The translations under genes were made by a program, and so were the position numbers. Positions 1 through 9,488 of a stretch of DNA of 62,574 bases are shown one piece after another. Below the pieces are notes generated by a model. It was given only the letters and a program-made list of their open reading frames with translations, had not been told where the DNA came from and did no database searches. Numbering within the stretch: the first letter of the stretch is position 1; each line of letters begins with the position of its first letter. Source of the DNA: Nostoc sp. S4 (GTDB lineage Bacteria > Cyanobacteriota > Cyanobacteriia > Cyanobacteriales > Nostocaceae); assembly GCA_029379225.1 (NCBI GenBank), contig JAQYWR010000048.1, positions 1 to 62,574 on the forward strand, written 5' to 3'.

Positions 1-1051
1 ACCCTTGCACGTAGTTGCGGTTTTGACATTCATACTTCCAGGTGCAAGATGTGAGGATAGCAGTCTACCGTCACTAGTATTAAGTAGTCCAGATTTAAAC
101 AAAGTTCAGTTGAGCATTCAGTGCATTTGTCTCCTTGGCGATAGCCTGTAGCAAGTCTTCCGGGTGACGCTCCTGTGTCGAATAGAGCTGCGCTAACAGA
201 TGTCTGACGGCAAGCCACTTCATGTCTACGGCAAAAGCCACCGCTCTGACGTCAGTTGCTTCAATTCAGAAAACCCGCAAGGGCGCACCGACTAGAATTT
301 TTGCTGCGTCGCTACTGCTTCGCTAACAGCATTTGCTCATAGGGAAACCGCCTTTTATGCTTTTACTCAAACATTCACAACGTTTATAAATTCGTTGATT
401 GTGGATAAAAGATACTAAAACTTAGGCATTGAAGAAAAAATATCAAATCTAGGTTTTATAAGTGCTGAAATAACCTATTTCCTTAATAAACACAATAATT
501 AATTTTTCCAGACTATAAGTTATATTTAATATCCATTCCTACCTTTAAAATTAAATTTAATCACCAAAATAATATTACATATACCACATGTAAATAGTTT
601 AAATTTCATGTTGGCCAAATTAAGAAAAAAGGCTAATAAGCCCTTTTTTTAAACCATCTCTATAATTCCGAAAATATAGTAAATTTTTTAATCTTTCCAT
701 AATCTAACCATGATTTGAATTTTACCTTAACATTCTACTGTTAAATTCGTTGCAAGAGTCTGACAGCTATTAATCATAGCAGTCCTAAAAAAATTGTGAA
801 ATTTTTACTTTGTTTGTGTCGTGCCTTCACTGTAGCTGATAGCAGAATGGCACACGTCTACATCAAAGAAAGTGATGTTCATATTATTTGCTCTAAATTT
901 TTCACAAGTTTGTGCAAACTCGTGATTTATAAATAACTTTTTTAGTACCAAATTGTTGGGCTTCAGAAAAGCTTATTTTTAATCACTAGTTTGACAATTC
1001 ATTTTGGTTTTTCAGGGTCTTCATCTCTAAATTAATTTTAAGGAGCTTGAC
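1..1051. other. Gene-free leader of the window
   Basis: No convincing gene was found. The first 300 bases have mixed composition and include one copy of the dispersed repeat described at 201-229. From about 350 to 1040 the sequence is very AT-rich and probably holds the promoter of the PstS-like gene. A strong ribosome binding site, AAGGAG, lies at about 1040-1045, just before the ATG at 1052. A short minus-strand frame at 30-218 has no recognisable family and overlaps the repeat, so it was not called. Confidence 0.6.
201..229 (-). repeat. Dispersed repeat family A, outlying copy
   Basis: Read on the minus strand, this stretch matches the repeat core GTAGACGCATAGTGGCTTGT at 21080-21110 with a few substitutions. 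Other copies lie at 19.0-21.1 kb, inside the CHAT gene at 23961-23986, and at 56634-56666. Confidence 0.6.
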
Positions 1052-2509
1052 ATGGCTTTTTATCGCCAATCGAATAATTTGACAAGTTCAATTTCTCTAC
1101 TTGCCATAACAATTGGTTTAGTAGTAGCTCAATCTGTTACTCATAAATCTTTAGCTCAGACCTCCACCACTCCTCCCCCTACTGGAGTTACCTCGATAAA
1201 TGGTTTAGGTGCAAGTACTGTAAATACTTTGTTTGTAGGTACAGGAGCAACTAATTCCTATCCTTTTGGCTCAAAAGGCTCATGGTTTAACGTTTTCGGG
1301 GTTGGAAATCCTACATCCCTTAATGCTGATGTACCCCCAGCTTTCCTCAATTACCCAAACGGAACTTATGGCCCAGTCGTTAATAACGACACATTCAGAT
1401 ACGCTTCAGTTGGTAGCGGTGCAGGCATAACAGCTTTTTTCAGTCAAACTCCACCACCAGCATCACCTGGTCCTACCATCTTAGCCCCAGTCTCTTTTGC
1501 AGCTAGTGATGACCCTTTAGCAGGAACACAAATAGAACAAACAGTTACTACCGGTACTGGAAAGCCCAATAGCGGAAAGGCCATTCAAGTACCTGTAGTA
1601 GGTGTCGGAATCACCTTATCTTATAACAGTAGTGGTCTTACCATACCAGCAGGTGGACTTAAGCTTTCGCGAAAGAGTTACTGTGGTATTTTGAATGGTG
1701 CCATAGTAAATTGGAATGATGCCAGCATTAAAGCAGATAACGGTGGCGCAGTAATTGCAGCTAATTTACCCATCAAAGTTGTACGTCGTAGCGACAATAG
1801 TGGTAGTACTTTCGTTTTAAGCACCCATCTAAATACTGCATGTCAGACTGCTGCAACTAAAGGTCTTCCAGCAGCTAATGTATGGAATAGAGGAGTCGGT
1901 AGCATAAGTACTTCAGGTACTGTACCTCCAACACCACCAGCCAATACAGTTGTTTGGCCAGCAAGTTTCTTATCTGCCACAGGAGGTGGAGGTGTAGCCA
2001 CTGCGATTAAAAATAATTCTGGTGCAATTGGTTATGTAGATAGTGCTACACGTTTAGCTAACAGTCTACCTGCCGCACTCTTACAGAACAAAGCAAATGC
2101 ATACGTTGGTCCTACAACAACTGGAATTCAAAACGCTTTGAGTGCTGGAACGGTTGTAAAATATGGTACTGCTCCCAATAACAGGCTGATTAGAATTGAT
2201 GGTTTAGCCGACCCAACGCCTTCAACAGCCTATCCCATTTCCACAGCAACTTACACGCTGTTTTATGACGTATACGGAGGCACTAACGGCAATCTGATCG
2301 CAACTCATCTTAGAAGCTTTATCAACTGGGCTTTAGCAAATGCGACACAACCAGTTCCTCCCACCGCTAATTCCTCCAACCCCACTCCAGACCAGATAGC
2401 TACAGCTCGAGGATATGCTCCTCTTCCCAATAGCATCAAAACTGTGTCTAGAACTGTTGTGAATACTTGCGTAAATACTTTTACTGGTACTTCTCCTTGT
2501 ACCCCTTAG
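1052..2509 (+). CDS. PstS-like phosphate-binding protein (orphan paralogue)
   Basis: A secreted 485-residue protein of the PstS (PBP-like) family. Family hallmarks are YASVGSGAGI (phosphate-loop region), FAASDDPL, SYCGILNGAIVNWND (family form: iFlGkIknWnD), RRSDNSGSTF, GAIGYVDSA and the C-terminal ARGYAPLP. An N-terminal signal segment ends near LAQTSTT. There is no lipobox cysteine, so it is probably a soluble periplasmic or secreted protein, unlike the lipoprotein PstS at 58058. It is longer than usual PstS (about 330-390 residues) and has extra proline-rich loops (PPPASPGP, VPPTPPANT). No permease or ATPase lies beside it. The start is fixed by AAGGAG 7 bases upstream of ATG. It may bind phosphate or another oxyanion. 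I see no Pho box like that of the pst operon. Confidence 0.85.
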   Translation: MAFYRQSNNLTSSISLLAITIGLVVAQSVTHKSLAQTSTTPPPTGVTSINGLGASTVNTLFVGTGATNSYPFGSKGSWFNVFGVGNPTSLNADVPPAFLNYPNGTYGPVVNNDTFRYASVGSGAGITAFFSQTPPPASPGPTILAPVSFAASDDPLAGTQIEQTVTTGTGKPNSGKAIQVPVVGVGITLSYNSSGLTIPAGGLKLSRKSYCGILNGAIVNWNDASIKADNGGAVIAANLPIKVVRRSDNSGSTFVLSTHLNTACQTAATKGLPAANVWNRGVGSISTSGTVPPTPPANTVVWPASFLSATGGGGVATAIKNNSGAIGYVDSATRLANSLPAALLQNKANAYVGPTTTGIQNALSAGTVVKYGTAPNNRLIRIDGLADPTPSTAYPISTATYTLFYDVYGGTNGNLIATHLRSFINWALANATQPVPPTANSSNPTPDQIATARGYAPLPNSIKTVSRTVVNTCVNTFTGTSPCTP

Positions 2510-3121
2510 GTTTCTAAATCGACCTAACAACCTATGCAAGAATTGAGCTATTGATTTAGTTGGCAGATCCTAACGACCATCAGCGGCGTTGCTGAATTTA
2601 AGTATGAAATTTTAAACTTCAAAGTTTTTAACTTTTGTTTTTAGCCTTTTGCGCGAAACAAAATTCATACTCTTAATCAGCAACGCCCTATTTCAGGATT
2701 CGCTAAAAATCTTGACAACTAAGCTATTACGTCTTTAAATTACACAATTACTTCCTAAGTTTATTGACTGCTGACGGTCAACAGTCAACAGGAAAAAAGG
2801 ATTTGAGCTAACCAAAGGCAGTGCCCGCCTTGTTTCGATCGGATAATGCGATCGCTATCAATAACTTATTCTTCAGCTACTTTTTATTTAGTATAAATTA
2901 AAACAAGTTATTCAGCATATTTAGTTAATTAAAAGTTGCAATTGAATACAACTTTACTGTTCTTAGTAACCAAATGTCTACCGAGCAGAATAGTTAAAAA
3001 AGTTTAACCGTTAACTATGTTATCATTAAATATGTTGAGAAATATTTTCGGTCATGTTAGTGACTACATAGACGCCTCTCCGAATCTAAATCTCTGCAAC
3101 CTTTGATTCTGGAGGTATTTT
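2510..3121. other. Intergenic region with a MITE-like element
   Basis: No gene was found. It contains the inverted-repeat element at 2585-2687, a short hairpin around 2763-2788 (TTGACTG / CAGTCAA), and an AT-rich stretch before the small gene at 3122. Confidence 0.55.
2585..2687. repeat. MITE-like element with ~24-bp inverted ends
   Basis: The ends GGCGTTGCTG and CAGCAACGCC are perfect inverted copies. The similarity continues for about 24 bases on each side (through AGTATGAA / TTCATACT) with a few mismatches. The element is 103 bp with an AT-rich interior containing a small palindrome (AAACTT CA AAGTTT). The size and inverted ends fit a non-autonomous transposon remnant. No clear target-site duplication was seen, and the transposase family cannot be assigned. 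Confidence 0.6.
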
Positions 3122-3277
3122 ATGTCAGTAATTGACCTGAAAAATTTACTTTCGAGTATTCCGAAAATTGAAATTTTTAGCCAAGGAAACTGTACTGAAA
3201 TATCTCTCGAAAAACTGACAAATATTACTGTCATAAATTTACATAAAGACAGTAAACTGTCTCAAAAATCCAGATAG
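3122..3277 (+). CDS. Small 51-residue protein of unknown function
   Basis: ATG at 3122 is preceded by a strong ribosome binding site (GGAGG about 8 bases upstream). It gives a 51-residue reading frame starting MSVIDLKNLLSS and ending at TAG 3275-3277. The product is mildly basic at its C-terminus (HKDSKLSQKSR), has one cysteine, and no signal peptide or membrane segment. I do not recognise a family. It lies 42 bases upstream of the DUF3134 gene on the same strand and could be co-transcribed with it. The ribosome binding site is the main support; it could also be a leader peptide. Confidence 0.5.
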   Translation: MSVIDLKNLLSSIPKIEIFSQGNCTEISLEKLTNITVINLHKDSKLSQKSR

Positions 3278-3319
3278 CATACGGATACTAGTTGGACTTA
3301 TATCAAAAGTGAGTTTTTT

Positions 3320-3553
3320 ATGCCTACAAGTCCTTTGCGTGAAGAACCTCGTAATCAACGAGCGCCTGTCATTCGTACAAGTAACGAATTTATCCTCTTG
3401 GAATGGCTAAAGTCAAGTGGTCGTTTGATAGAGCGCGAGCATCAAGAATCTGACTATCTAGGTGAAATAGAAGAAATATCAGAAATGATAGATCTTGATG
3501 ACATTCCTTACGATCATGATGATGACGATGTTGAGATGGATTTAGAAGCCTAG
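3320..3553 (+). CDS. DUF3134 family protein
   Basis: A 77-residue acidic soluble protein. The N-terminus (SPLREEPRNQRAPVI, then an LEWLKSSGRLI motif) matches what I know of cyanobacterial DUF3134, and the C-terminus is a run of Asp/Glu (DHDDDDVEMDLEA). The function is unknown. The acidic tail could bind metal or a basic partner, but that is inference. It follows a small unidentified gene and is followed by a terminator-like hairpin at 3630-3659. Confidence 0.75.
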   Translation: MPTSPLREEPRNQRAPVIRTSNEFILLEWLKSSGRLIEREHQESDYLGEIEEISEMIDLDDIPYDHDDDDVEMDLEA

Positions 3554-3629
3554 TTCTACTTGGGAGAATTTGTAATTCGTAATTAGCATATCTAAAGGTT
3601 TCATTTACTTGAATTACAGATAATTTGTA

Positions 3630-3659
3630 GGGTAGCGCAGAGTTGTGCTGCCCTTCTTT
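3630..3659 (+). terminator. Rho-independent terminator candidate after DUF3134
   Basis: A 10-bp stem (GGGTAGCGCA with TGTGCTGCCC, two G-U pairs) and a 4-base loop are followed by TTCTTT. It lies 77 bases after the DUF3134 stop on the same strand. Confidence 0.6.
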
Positions 3660-3806
3660 GCAAGCAAGAGCGCTTGATATCAATTATGTTCATTGTTCTA
3701 TGGGACTGGTGTCAAAATAGCTTAAATTATTGCTTTTCGCATTGCGTCAGAACTGTTTGTTGAAGATGACTCATTCGTACCCAACCGATGAATTTGATGT
3801 TGCAGA

Positions 3807-4076
3807 TTATTCTGGGGACTCGCTCACTAATTCAATCAACTCTTCTACTTGGCAGTTCAAAGCTTTGCAAAACCTAATAATTCTTTCAATATGATCTGTC
3901 CCAGTTCTACCACTTTCCCAGTTTTGAATAGTGCTTTCAGTCACGCCAACAAGACGCGATAACTCAAGCTGGGTTAGCCCTGCCTTTTCACGAAGCAAAG
4001 CAATCCTTGGTTTTGGCTTTTGTTTCACAGGTACAGCGCTTTTATTCCGATCTATAGTCGTATATCCTAGCACCAA
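3807..4076 (-). CDS. XRE-family helix-turn-helix regulator
   Basis: A DNA-binding protein of about 89 residues. An HTH_XRE domain covers roughly residues 25-80 (IALLREKAGLTQLELSRLVG, then VTESTIQNWESGRTGTD), the classic Cro/CI form in which the recognition helix follows GVTESTIQNWE. The C-terminal helix (LNCQVEELIELV) resembles the end of cyanobacterial XRE proteins that act without a partner domain. The furthest start codon is TTG at 4076; GTG at 4073 is equally possible, and there is no in-frame ATG before the domain. No toxin gene is adjacent, so it looks like a stand-alone regulator. Confidence 0.8.
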   Translation of the reverse strand: MVLGYTTIDRNKSAVPVKQKPKPRIALLREKAGLTQLELSRLVGVTESTIQNWESGRTGTDHIERIIRFCKALNCQVEELIELVSESPE

Positions 4077-4349
4077 AAAACTACTATTTAGAAAATTACT
4101 AAAAAATTTTAGCCTAAACTTTGAATGCTCTTAACTTATTTAGTAAAAATAATTTCTAGATAATATTTACTACTAATAGTAATTTTAACTAGATAACAGA
4201 TAAAGTCCAAACATAAGTTTTTAAATTCTAATTTAGAATACTTTGATACCTAAATAAAAATGATTGCAATACATGGATTCATAAAACCTAGATAGACTAA
4301 GGCGATTCCCAATCTCAAATTTAAAATTTAAAATCTCAAACCCTATCAT

Positions 4350-5630
4350 CTACTTAAGTAATAGATAAAATAATTGCCCATTACTAACTGTAACGCCAGC
4401 ACGATCGCCTGCTATTTTACCAGTACCTAAAAAATAATCGACTCTACCTGCACCTTTAATCGCACCTCCGGTATCTTGGTCAAGAACATAGCGGCTTGTA
4501 ATCCGTTCTTCCATGTTTCCGGTAGAATTAACAAAGGGAATAGCAGCACGAATCAACGCTAAAGCGCCAGGAGGCATTAGAGATTTATCTGTAGCGATAG
4601 AACGTTCTGCTGTTAGCGGTACATTGATAGAACCTTGGGCTGGTTCACCGTGGTTTTCTTGAAAAAAAACAAAGCTGCGATCGCGCGGAATATAAATATT
4701 TAATTCTTGGGGATGTTTTTGGAAATAGTCGAGAATAATTGGCATAGTTATACCTTCTAGCGGTAATTTGCCATCATTGACTAATTCTCGCCCAATGCTT
4801 TTGTAATTATAAGCAGTATTACCTGCATAACCTATGGTTGTTTGAGTCCCATCAGTTAGCTGAAGTCTGGCTGAACCTTCAATTTGAATTAGATATGGTT
4901 CGAGGCGATCGCGCAACCAAAACAATTCTAATCCTCGTAATTTCCCTTTTGCGCCTTGTAAACCATCTGCTCCTTCTAATTGTAAGCGTGTAGGATGAGG
5001 TTGAGACCAGGAGTTGAAATCAGGAGGTAATCGATAAACAGGATAACGATATTCTGCTGTGGGGACGCGACTGGCGGCGTAAAGCGGTTCGTAATAGGCG
5101 GTGAATAAAACCGTGCCTTTGTTATCTTTACCGACTGACTGATAATAAACAAATTCTCGTTCTATAGCTGTATGTAACTCGGTTGCTGAATTACTTTTTA
5201 ATAAAATTTCGTGGAATCTTTGTAAACTTTTGAATACGCGATCGCGGTTAATTCCAGCCACTGGATACTTTTGGTAAGCAGTCGCAGCGGCTTCAGTTTG
5301 TAGGTATTGTAAACTGCGATCGACAGCTGTCAATAATGCCTTTTTATCTGGTATTCTTCCATAGATTACCTCATCTAAACAAGAAGTATCACTCTGACAA
5401 CAAGTAACTGGTGTCCTTTTAATTAATACTGTTTTTTGCTTTTTTATAGGTATTTGTTTTTCATCTGTCAACGACACTGGGATTTCCCACTTTTTCACCC
5501 GACATTCTGGCGGACTGAGTTCCCGATTTACTAAAGATTGCATTCTCAATAAAGAGATTGACAGAACTGCAAGTACGCTGATAGCGATAAAGTTGTGAAA
5601 CTTTCCTAACTCAGCAAATATCTTTTTCAT
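4350..5630 (-). CDS. mltA: Membrane-bound lytic murein transglycosylase A
   Basis: Cleaves the MurNAc-GlcNAc bond of peptidoglycan to give 1,6-anhydromuropeptides. The 426-residue protein has an N-terminal hydrophobic segment (about residues 14-32), a cysteine-containing region near residues 75-90, then the MltA barrel domain (FTAYYEPLYAASR to about residue 310). It ends in a 3D domain with the conserved aspartates of RYVLDQDTGGAIKGAGRVDY and FLGTGKIAGDRAG. Length and domain order are normal for cyanobacterial MltA. It is monocistronic, with AT-rich flanks on both sides. Confidence 0.93.
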   Translation of the reverse strand: MKKIFAELGKFHNFIAISVLAVLSISLLRMQSLVNRELSPPECRVKKWEIPVSLTDEKQIPIKKQKTVLIKRTPVTCCQSDTSCLDEVIYGRIPDKKALLTAVDRSLQYLQTEAAATAYQKYPVAGINRDRVFKSLQRFHEILLKSNSATELHTAIEREFVYYQSVGKDNKGTVLFTAYYEPLYAASRVPTAEYRYPVYRLPPDFNSWSQPHPTRLQLEGADGLQGAKGKLRGLELFWLRDRLEPYLIQIEGSARLQLTDGTQTTIGYAGNTAYNYKSIGRELVNDGKLPLEGITMPIILDYFQKHPQELNIYIPRDRSFVFFQENHGEPAQGSINVPLTAERSIATDKSLMPPGALALIRAAIPFVNSTGNMEERITSRYVLDQDTGGAIKGAGRVDYFLGTGKIAGDRAGVTVSNGQLFYLLLK

Positions 5631-5728
5631 GAAAAAATATTTAATAAAATTGAAAAATCAAAAAATTTTCTTGCTAATACGCCAGCAACTAATAGGTTGT
5701 TGCAAATTTTTTAGCAGTTCGTAGTTAG

Positions 5729-5762
5729 GACTTTAGTGCTGAAAAAATCAACGACTAAAGTC
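5729..5762. terminator. Hairpin downstream of pcxA
   Basis: Perfect inverted arms GACTTTAGT and ACTAAAGTC are separated by 16 bases. The hairpin lies 109 bases beyond the pcxA stop on the minus strand and in front of mltA. It could terminate transcription or be one copy of a dispersed hairpin repeat. Confidence 0.4.
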
Positions 5763-5870
5763 TTGACTATAAGTATATATAACCATCAAAATTAATCATA
5801 TAGAACATTAGTGTTGATGGCTTGTGAAAGTTTGTATTTAGCAGTTCAACCAATGCTCTATACCCATTAC

Positions 5871-7196
5871 CTATTCATTCATATTCCGGTAAGTAGCCAC
5901 TGCTGAAGGTGATATTCGGTTCAAATATCGGAATATCCAGTATTTGAAAATGGTATCTAAAATTACTGGAAATGTAGCAATAAATAAGAAGATAAAATCT
6001 CGATTTGCTGGTAATCCCCAATGGCGGGATACACCTTCTAAAAGAACTTCCCAGCCGTGAGGAGAGTGGAATCCGACAAATATATCGGTAAACAAAATGA
6101 TAATAAATGCCTTAGCACTGTCACTAAGTCCATAAACAATATGATCGAAGAAATCTTTTAGTACAGCAATAGAAGACTTGCTGGTGAGCAAAAGCCAGAT
6201 AAAAGCAATCACAGAAAACATATCCGCAAAAACGTTTTTAATCGAATTAGAGCTTTCCTGGCGAAATTCTTCTGCAATCTCTGTCGCTTTTTCTTTTAGT
6301 TCTGTTTCTATCTTTTCAAGCGACAATGGAGGTGCATGATTAATCAGATTTTCAAACTTGATTCTTTCTTCAAATCTTTGTAATTCTGTCAGTGCTTCCT
6401 CTTCCATTTCATAATTTAGGAATACCTCAGTTTGTTCGCTAGTTCTAAATCTTTCCAAAGCTGGACCGACTATAAAAGCTTTCGCTATTTGATGCGTTAA
6501 AAGTGGTACTATTATTAAAAGTAAAAGAAATCTGATAGATATTATTGTTCTTCTTTGAGCTTGACGAAAACTCTGAATTACTTCTCCTTCAGAATTAGGG
6601 TCTAATTCAACTTGCAAACGATTGATAGTACTTAAAATTGAACGCGGTAAAACACCGGTTGTATCAGTTTTAGGCTTTGATTTTCTATCCGATTTTTTCT
6701 CTACATATTTAGTTGGGGGCTTAGGCGGTAAAGCTGAAGTAATTGCTGAGTCAGCTGGTGTACTGGGAGGTTTTACCACTACAACTCCAGAAGTTATTTG
6801 TTCGGGAGATATTGTGTATTTAGATATAACTCCATCGATAAAGTTGAGCCTTTCTAAAACGAAAGAAGCACTGAGGTATTCTATACCTGCTTTATCAGCA
6901 GCTTTTTGATCTTCTTCATTGAGAAACCAACGGCTTGCTCTAAACTCTGTAAGCCGCATCTTGGCAGTTTTTAATAGCTTGTTTAAGTCTGACTCAAAAT
7001 AATCCATGACACTGTTACTGTACATGGCTGAGTTGATGTCTATTTTATTACCATTAAAATGCTTATCTTCTATTTCCTGAATCTTTAATGCTGCATCGTA
7101 AGCCTGATGTAAAGAACGTTCAGGAGTCAGTAAGTACCATCGATAAGCAGCAAGTAAGAAAGAATAGATTTTTTGGCTAAAAACAAAGTTTTTCAT
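5871..7196 (-). CDS. pcxA: Proton extrusion protein PcxA (CemA family)
   Basis: A cytoplasmic-membrane protein required for light-induced proton release and related to chloroplast CemA. The roughly 441-residue product starts MKNFVFSQKIYSFLLAAYRW. It has a long hydrophilic N-terminal half typical of cyanobacterial PcxA, a central hydrophobic segment (about 225-245), then three further membrane helices near the C-terminus (VFADMFSVIAFIWLLL, AKAFIIILFTDIF, FIFLFIATFPVIL). The end, RYLNRISPSAVATYRNMNE, is characteristic of the family. I place the start at ATG 7196; the frame extends only three codons further, to a TTG at 7205. Confidence 0.92.
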   Translation of the reverse strand: MKNFVFSQKIYSFLLAAYRWYLLTPERSLHQAYDAALKIQEIEDKHFNGNKIDINSAMYSNSVMDYFESDLNKLLKTAKMRLTEFRASRWFLNEEDQKAADKAGIEYLSASFVLERLNFIDGVISKYTISPEQITSGVVVVKPPSTPADSAITSALPPKPPTKYVEKKSDRKSKPKTDTTGVLPRSILSTINRLQVELDPNSEGEVIQSFRQAQRRTIISIRFLLLLIIVPLLTHQIAKAFIVGPALERFRTSEQTEVFLNYEMEEEALTELQRFEERIKFENLINHAPPLSLEKIETELKEKATEIAEEFRQESSNSIKNVFADMFSVIAFIWLLLTSKSSIAVLKDFFDHIVYGLSDSAKAFIIILFTDIFVGFHSPHGWEVLLEGVSRHWGLPANRDFIFLFIATFPVILDTIFKYWIFRYLNRISPSAVATYRNMNE

Positions 7197-7283
7197 TGCA
7201 GACAATCATCCAGCATTATTTGGTGATTCTTAACCTTAAGTTAACGCACAAGGTATACTAGCAAATCTACAAGGAGAAAGTTC

Positions 7284-9482
7284 GTGGTTTCTCATTCGAT
7301 TTGGATTGTAGGCACTAGCCGCAGTGGTAAGACAACTCGCTTAGTAAAGCAATTTTGTAGTTGGGTAGAACCTAAAAAACCGTATACCGACTCATTTTAT
7401 ACTAAAAAACAAGGACGCGAAAAAGGTGATAATGCCTCTAAATTTTTAGATCTTAAGCCAACAGATCCAGGAGTTTTAGTCTTAGCTGCCAATGATGATA
7501 ATCGGCGAGAATTAGGTGATACAATTGTTACATCAACCGTAGGAAAATATCCGGTTCGGGCGAAGACACCGCTAGGTTTTTTTCAGGATGAGGTTATTTT
7601 ATTTTGGCCATTGCTAATTAATTCATTGAACCTCAAGGCACAGTTTCCAGTACGATTGCGCCCAGAAACCGAACAAGAGTTAGCAATCAAATTGTGGCGT
7701 TCCCAATTAGACGAAGAAATTTTACGTCTTGCGGGTGTGAATGAGTCTCGTTTAGTGCGTCGCATCCTAGACTTATTCCAATTAGCAGCCTATAGTGGTA
7801 CACCTTGCGAAGATATTGCCCAGATTTTGGCTAGAGGTTTGGCGGAAAATAGTACAAATTTAGAGCCAGAATTTTTGGCGTCTTTGCTGTTAGATTGGCG
7901 TAACTGGTGTTTAGAGAGGGGATTACTAACTTATGGGATTATTACTGAACTTTATAGTCAGCATTTATTAAGCGATCGCAATTACCAAAAGCACTTAACA
8001 AAACGCTATCAAGCAATACTCGCGGATGATGTGGATGATTATCCTGGCGTAGCCCGTTTATTATTTGAGTTGCTCTTAGACGAAGGTGCAGTTGGGGCGT
8101 TTAGTTACAATCCCGATGGCGCGGTGCGATTAGGATTGGGAGCAGACCCAAATTACCTCGAAGGATTAGCAGCGCGTTGTCGTGTAGAAACCTTGACCGG
8201 GCCGCCTCCAGAGTCCTTGGGACAACAACTGGCTACACAAATGGTGGAATTAGTCACAGAATCCATAATGCCATTGAGCTTACCAGAAATTGTCCACTCA
8301 ATTCAAACCACTTCCCGCGCCCAATTATTGCGGCAAACAGCAGAAGTAATTGCCAATGCCATCCAATCACAGCAAGTAGAACCAGAAGAAATAGCGATTA
8401 TAGCACCTGGTTTAGATGCGATCGCTCGTTATACCTTAGTAGAAATCCTGAGCAAACAAAACATCCAAATAGAATCGCTCAACGACCAACGCCCCTTAAT
8501 TAGTTCGCCCGTAATTCGGGCATTGCTCACCATGCTCTCGCTAGTGTATCCCGGTTTGGGACGGCTAGTAGATCGGGATGCGGTAGCAGAAATGCTGGTT
8601 GTTTTGAGTAGAAAACAACCACCTGAAAGTACAGACGCGATGAATCGTGTCTCTACAGATATTGACCCAGTACGCGCTGGTTTAATCGCAGATTACTGCT
8701 TTGTACCCCACCCCGACCGCCCCAACTTGCTACCAGTCTCAGCCTTCGAGCGCTGGGATAGAATTGGCTATGCAGCTACCACAGCCTATAACGAAATATT
8801 ACAGTGGTTAGAACAACAGCGATCGCAACAAGAACAGCGTTTAATTCCCAGTCCCATTTCCCTCTTAGATAGAGCAATTGTGCGTTTTTTGTGGAATGGT
8901 AGCAATCTCCCCTACGAACAACTAGCAGCATTGCGGGAATTACTAGAAACCGCCCAACACTACTGGGAAATTGATACCAGGTTGCGACAAACCAATTCAA
9001 AATTATCCCCCCATCCCCCCATCTCCCCATTTCCCTCAGCGACTATTATTGACGAATTCATTCAACTGCTGCGACGCGGTACTATCACCGCCAACCCCTA
9101 CCCAGTACGTCCCCTTGGTGGAGCCAGAAAAGCTGTGACTTTAGCAACTATATTTCAATATCGCTCTAGTAGGCGATCGCACCGCTGGCATTTTTGGCTC
9201 GATGCTGGTTCACCTCTATGGGCTAAAGGTGGTGCGGCGACATTGTTCGGTGCGCCGTTTTTCCTGCAAGACAGATTAGGCCAACCTTGGACAGCAGAAG
9301 ATGAAAAATCAGCAGAACAACAACGACTTCGCAGAATTTTGGCAGATTTGCTCTCTCGCGTATCGAAGAGAGTTTATTTGTGTCACAGCGATTTAGCCGT
9401 TAATGGACAAGAACAACTAGGGCCGTTGTTACCTTTAGTCAATGCTTGTGTGACAGTTATTTCTGAAGCTACTGTTAATTAA
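7284..9482 (+). CDS. SF1 (UvrD-like) helicase-related protein
   Basis: A 732-residue protein with a Walker A motif GTSRSGKTT at residues 10-18. It also has a region like helicase motif Ia (VLVLAANDDNRRELGDTIV), an acidic Walker B-like stretch (ILADDVDDYPGVARLL), a motif III-like segment (GAFSYNPDGAVRLGL), and C-terminal parts resembling motifs V/VI (HFWLDAGSPLW, LRRILADLLSRVSKRVYLCH). These place it near UvrD/AddB-type repair helicases; in cyanobacteria such genes are often labelled recombinase family protein. No nuclease motif is evident. GTG is the start, supported by AAGGAG 7 bases upstream. Residues about 574-585 (SPHPPISPFPS) are encoded by a CCCCCAT-type repeat like those in the intergenic regions. 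The biological role is not established. Confidence 0.75.
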   Translation: MVSHSIWIVGTSRSGKTTRLVKQFCSWVEPKKPYTDSFYTKKQGREKGDNASKFLDLKPTDPGVLVLAANDDNRRELGDTIVTSTVGKYPVRAKTPLGFFQDEVILFWPLLINSLNLKAQFPVRLRPETEQELAIKLWRSQLDEEILRLAGVNESRLVRRILDLFQLAAYSGTPCEDIAQILARGLAENSTNLEPEFLASLLLDWRNWCLERGLLTYGIITELYSQHLLSDRNYQKHLTKRYQAILADDVDDYPGVARLLFELLLDEGAVGAFSYNPDGAVRLGLGADPNYLEGLAARCRVETLTGPPPESLGQQLATQMVELVTESIMPLSLPEIVHSIQTTSRAQLLRQTAEVIANAIQSQQVEPEEIAIIAPGLDAIARYTLVEILSKQNIQIESLNDQRPLISSPVIRALLTMLSLVYPGLGRLVDRDAVAEMLVVLSRKQPPESTDAMNRVSTDIDPVRAGLIADYCFVPHPDRPNLLPVSAFERWDRIGYAATTAYNEILQWLEQQRSQQEQRLIPSPISLLDRAIVRFLWNGSNLPYEQLAALRELLETAQHYWEIDTRLRQTNSKLSPHPPISPFPSATIIDEFIQLLRRGTITANPYPVRPLGGARKAVTLATIFQYRSSRRSHRWHFWLDAGSPLWAKGGAATLFGAPFFLQDRLGQPWTAEDEKSAEQQRLRRILADLLSRVSKRVYLCHSDLAVNGQEQLGPLLPLVNACVTVISEATVN

Positions 9483-9488
9483 AACTTC

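Noticed and set aside
30..218. 62-codon minus-strand frame at the window start
   Set aside because: It overlaps a dispersed repeat and has no recognisable domain or ribosome binding site.
720..750. Possible Pho box upstream of the PstS-like gene
   Set aside because: ACCTTAACATTCTACTGTTAA lacks two or more direct TTAACCT units at 11-bp spacing; the resemblance is probably chance.
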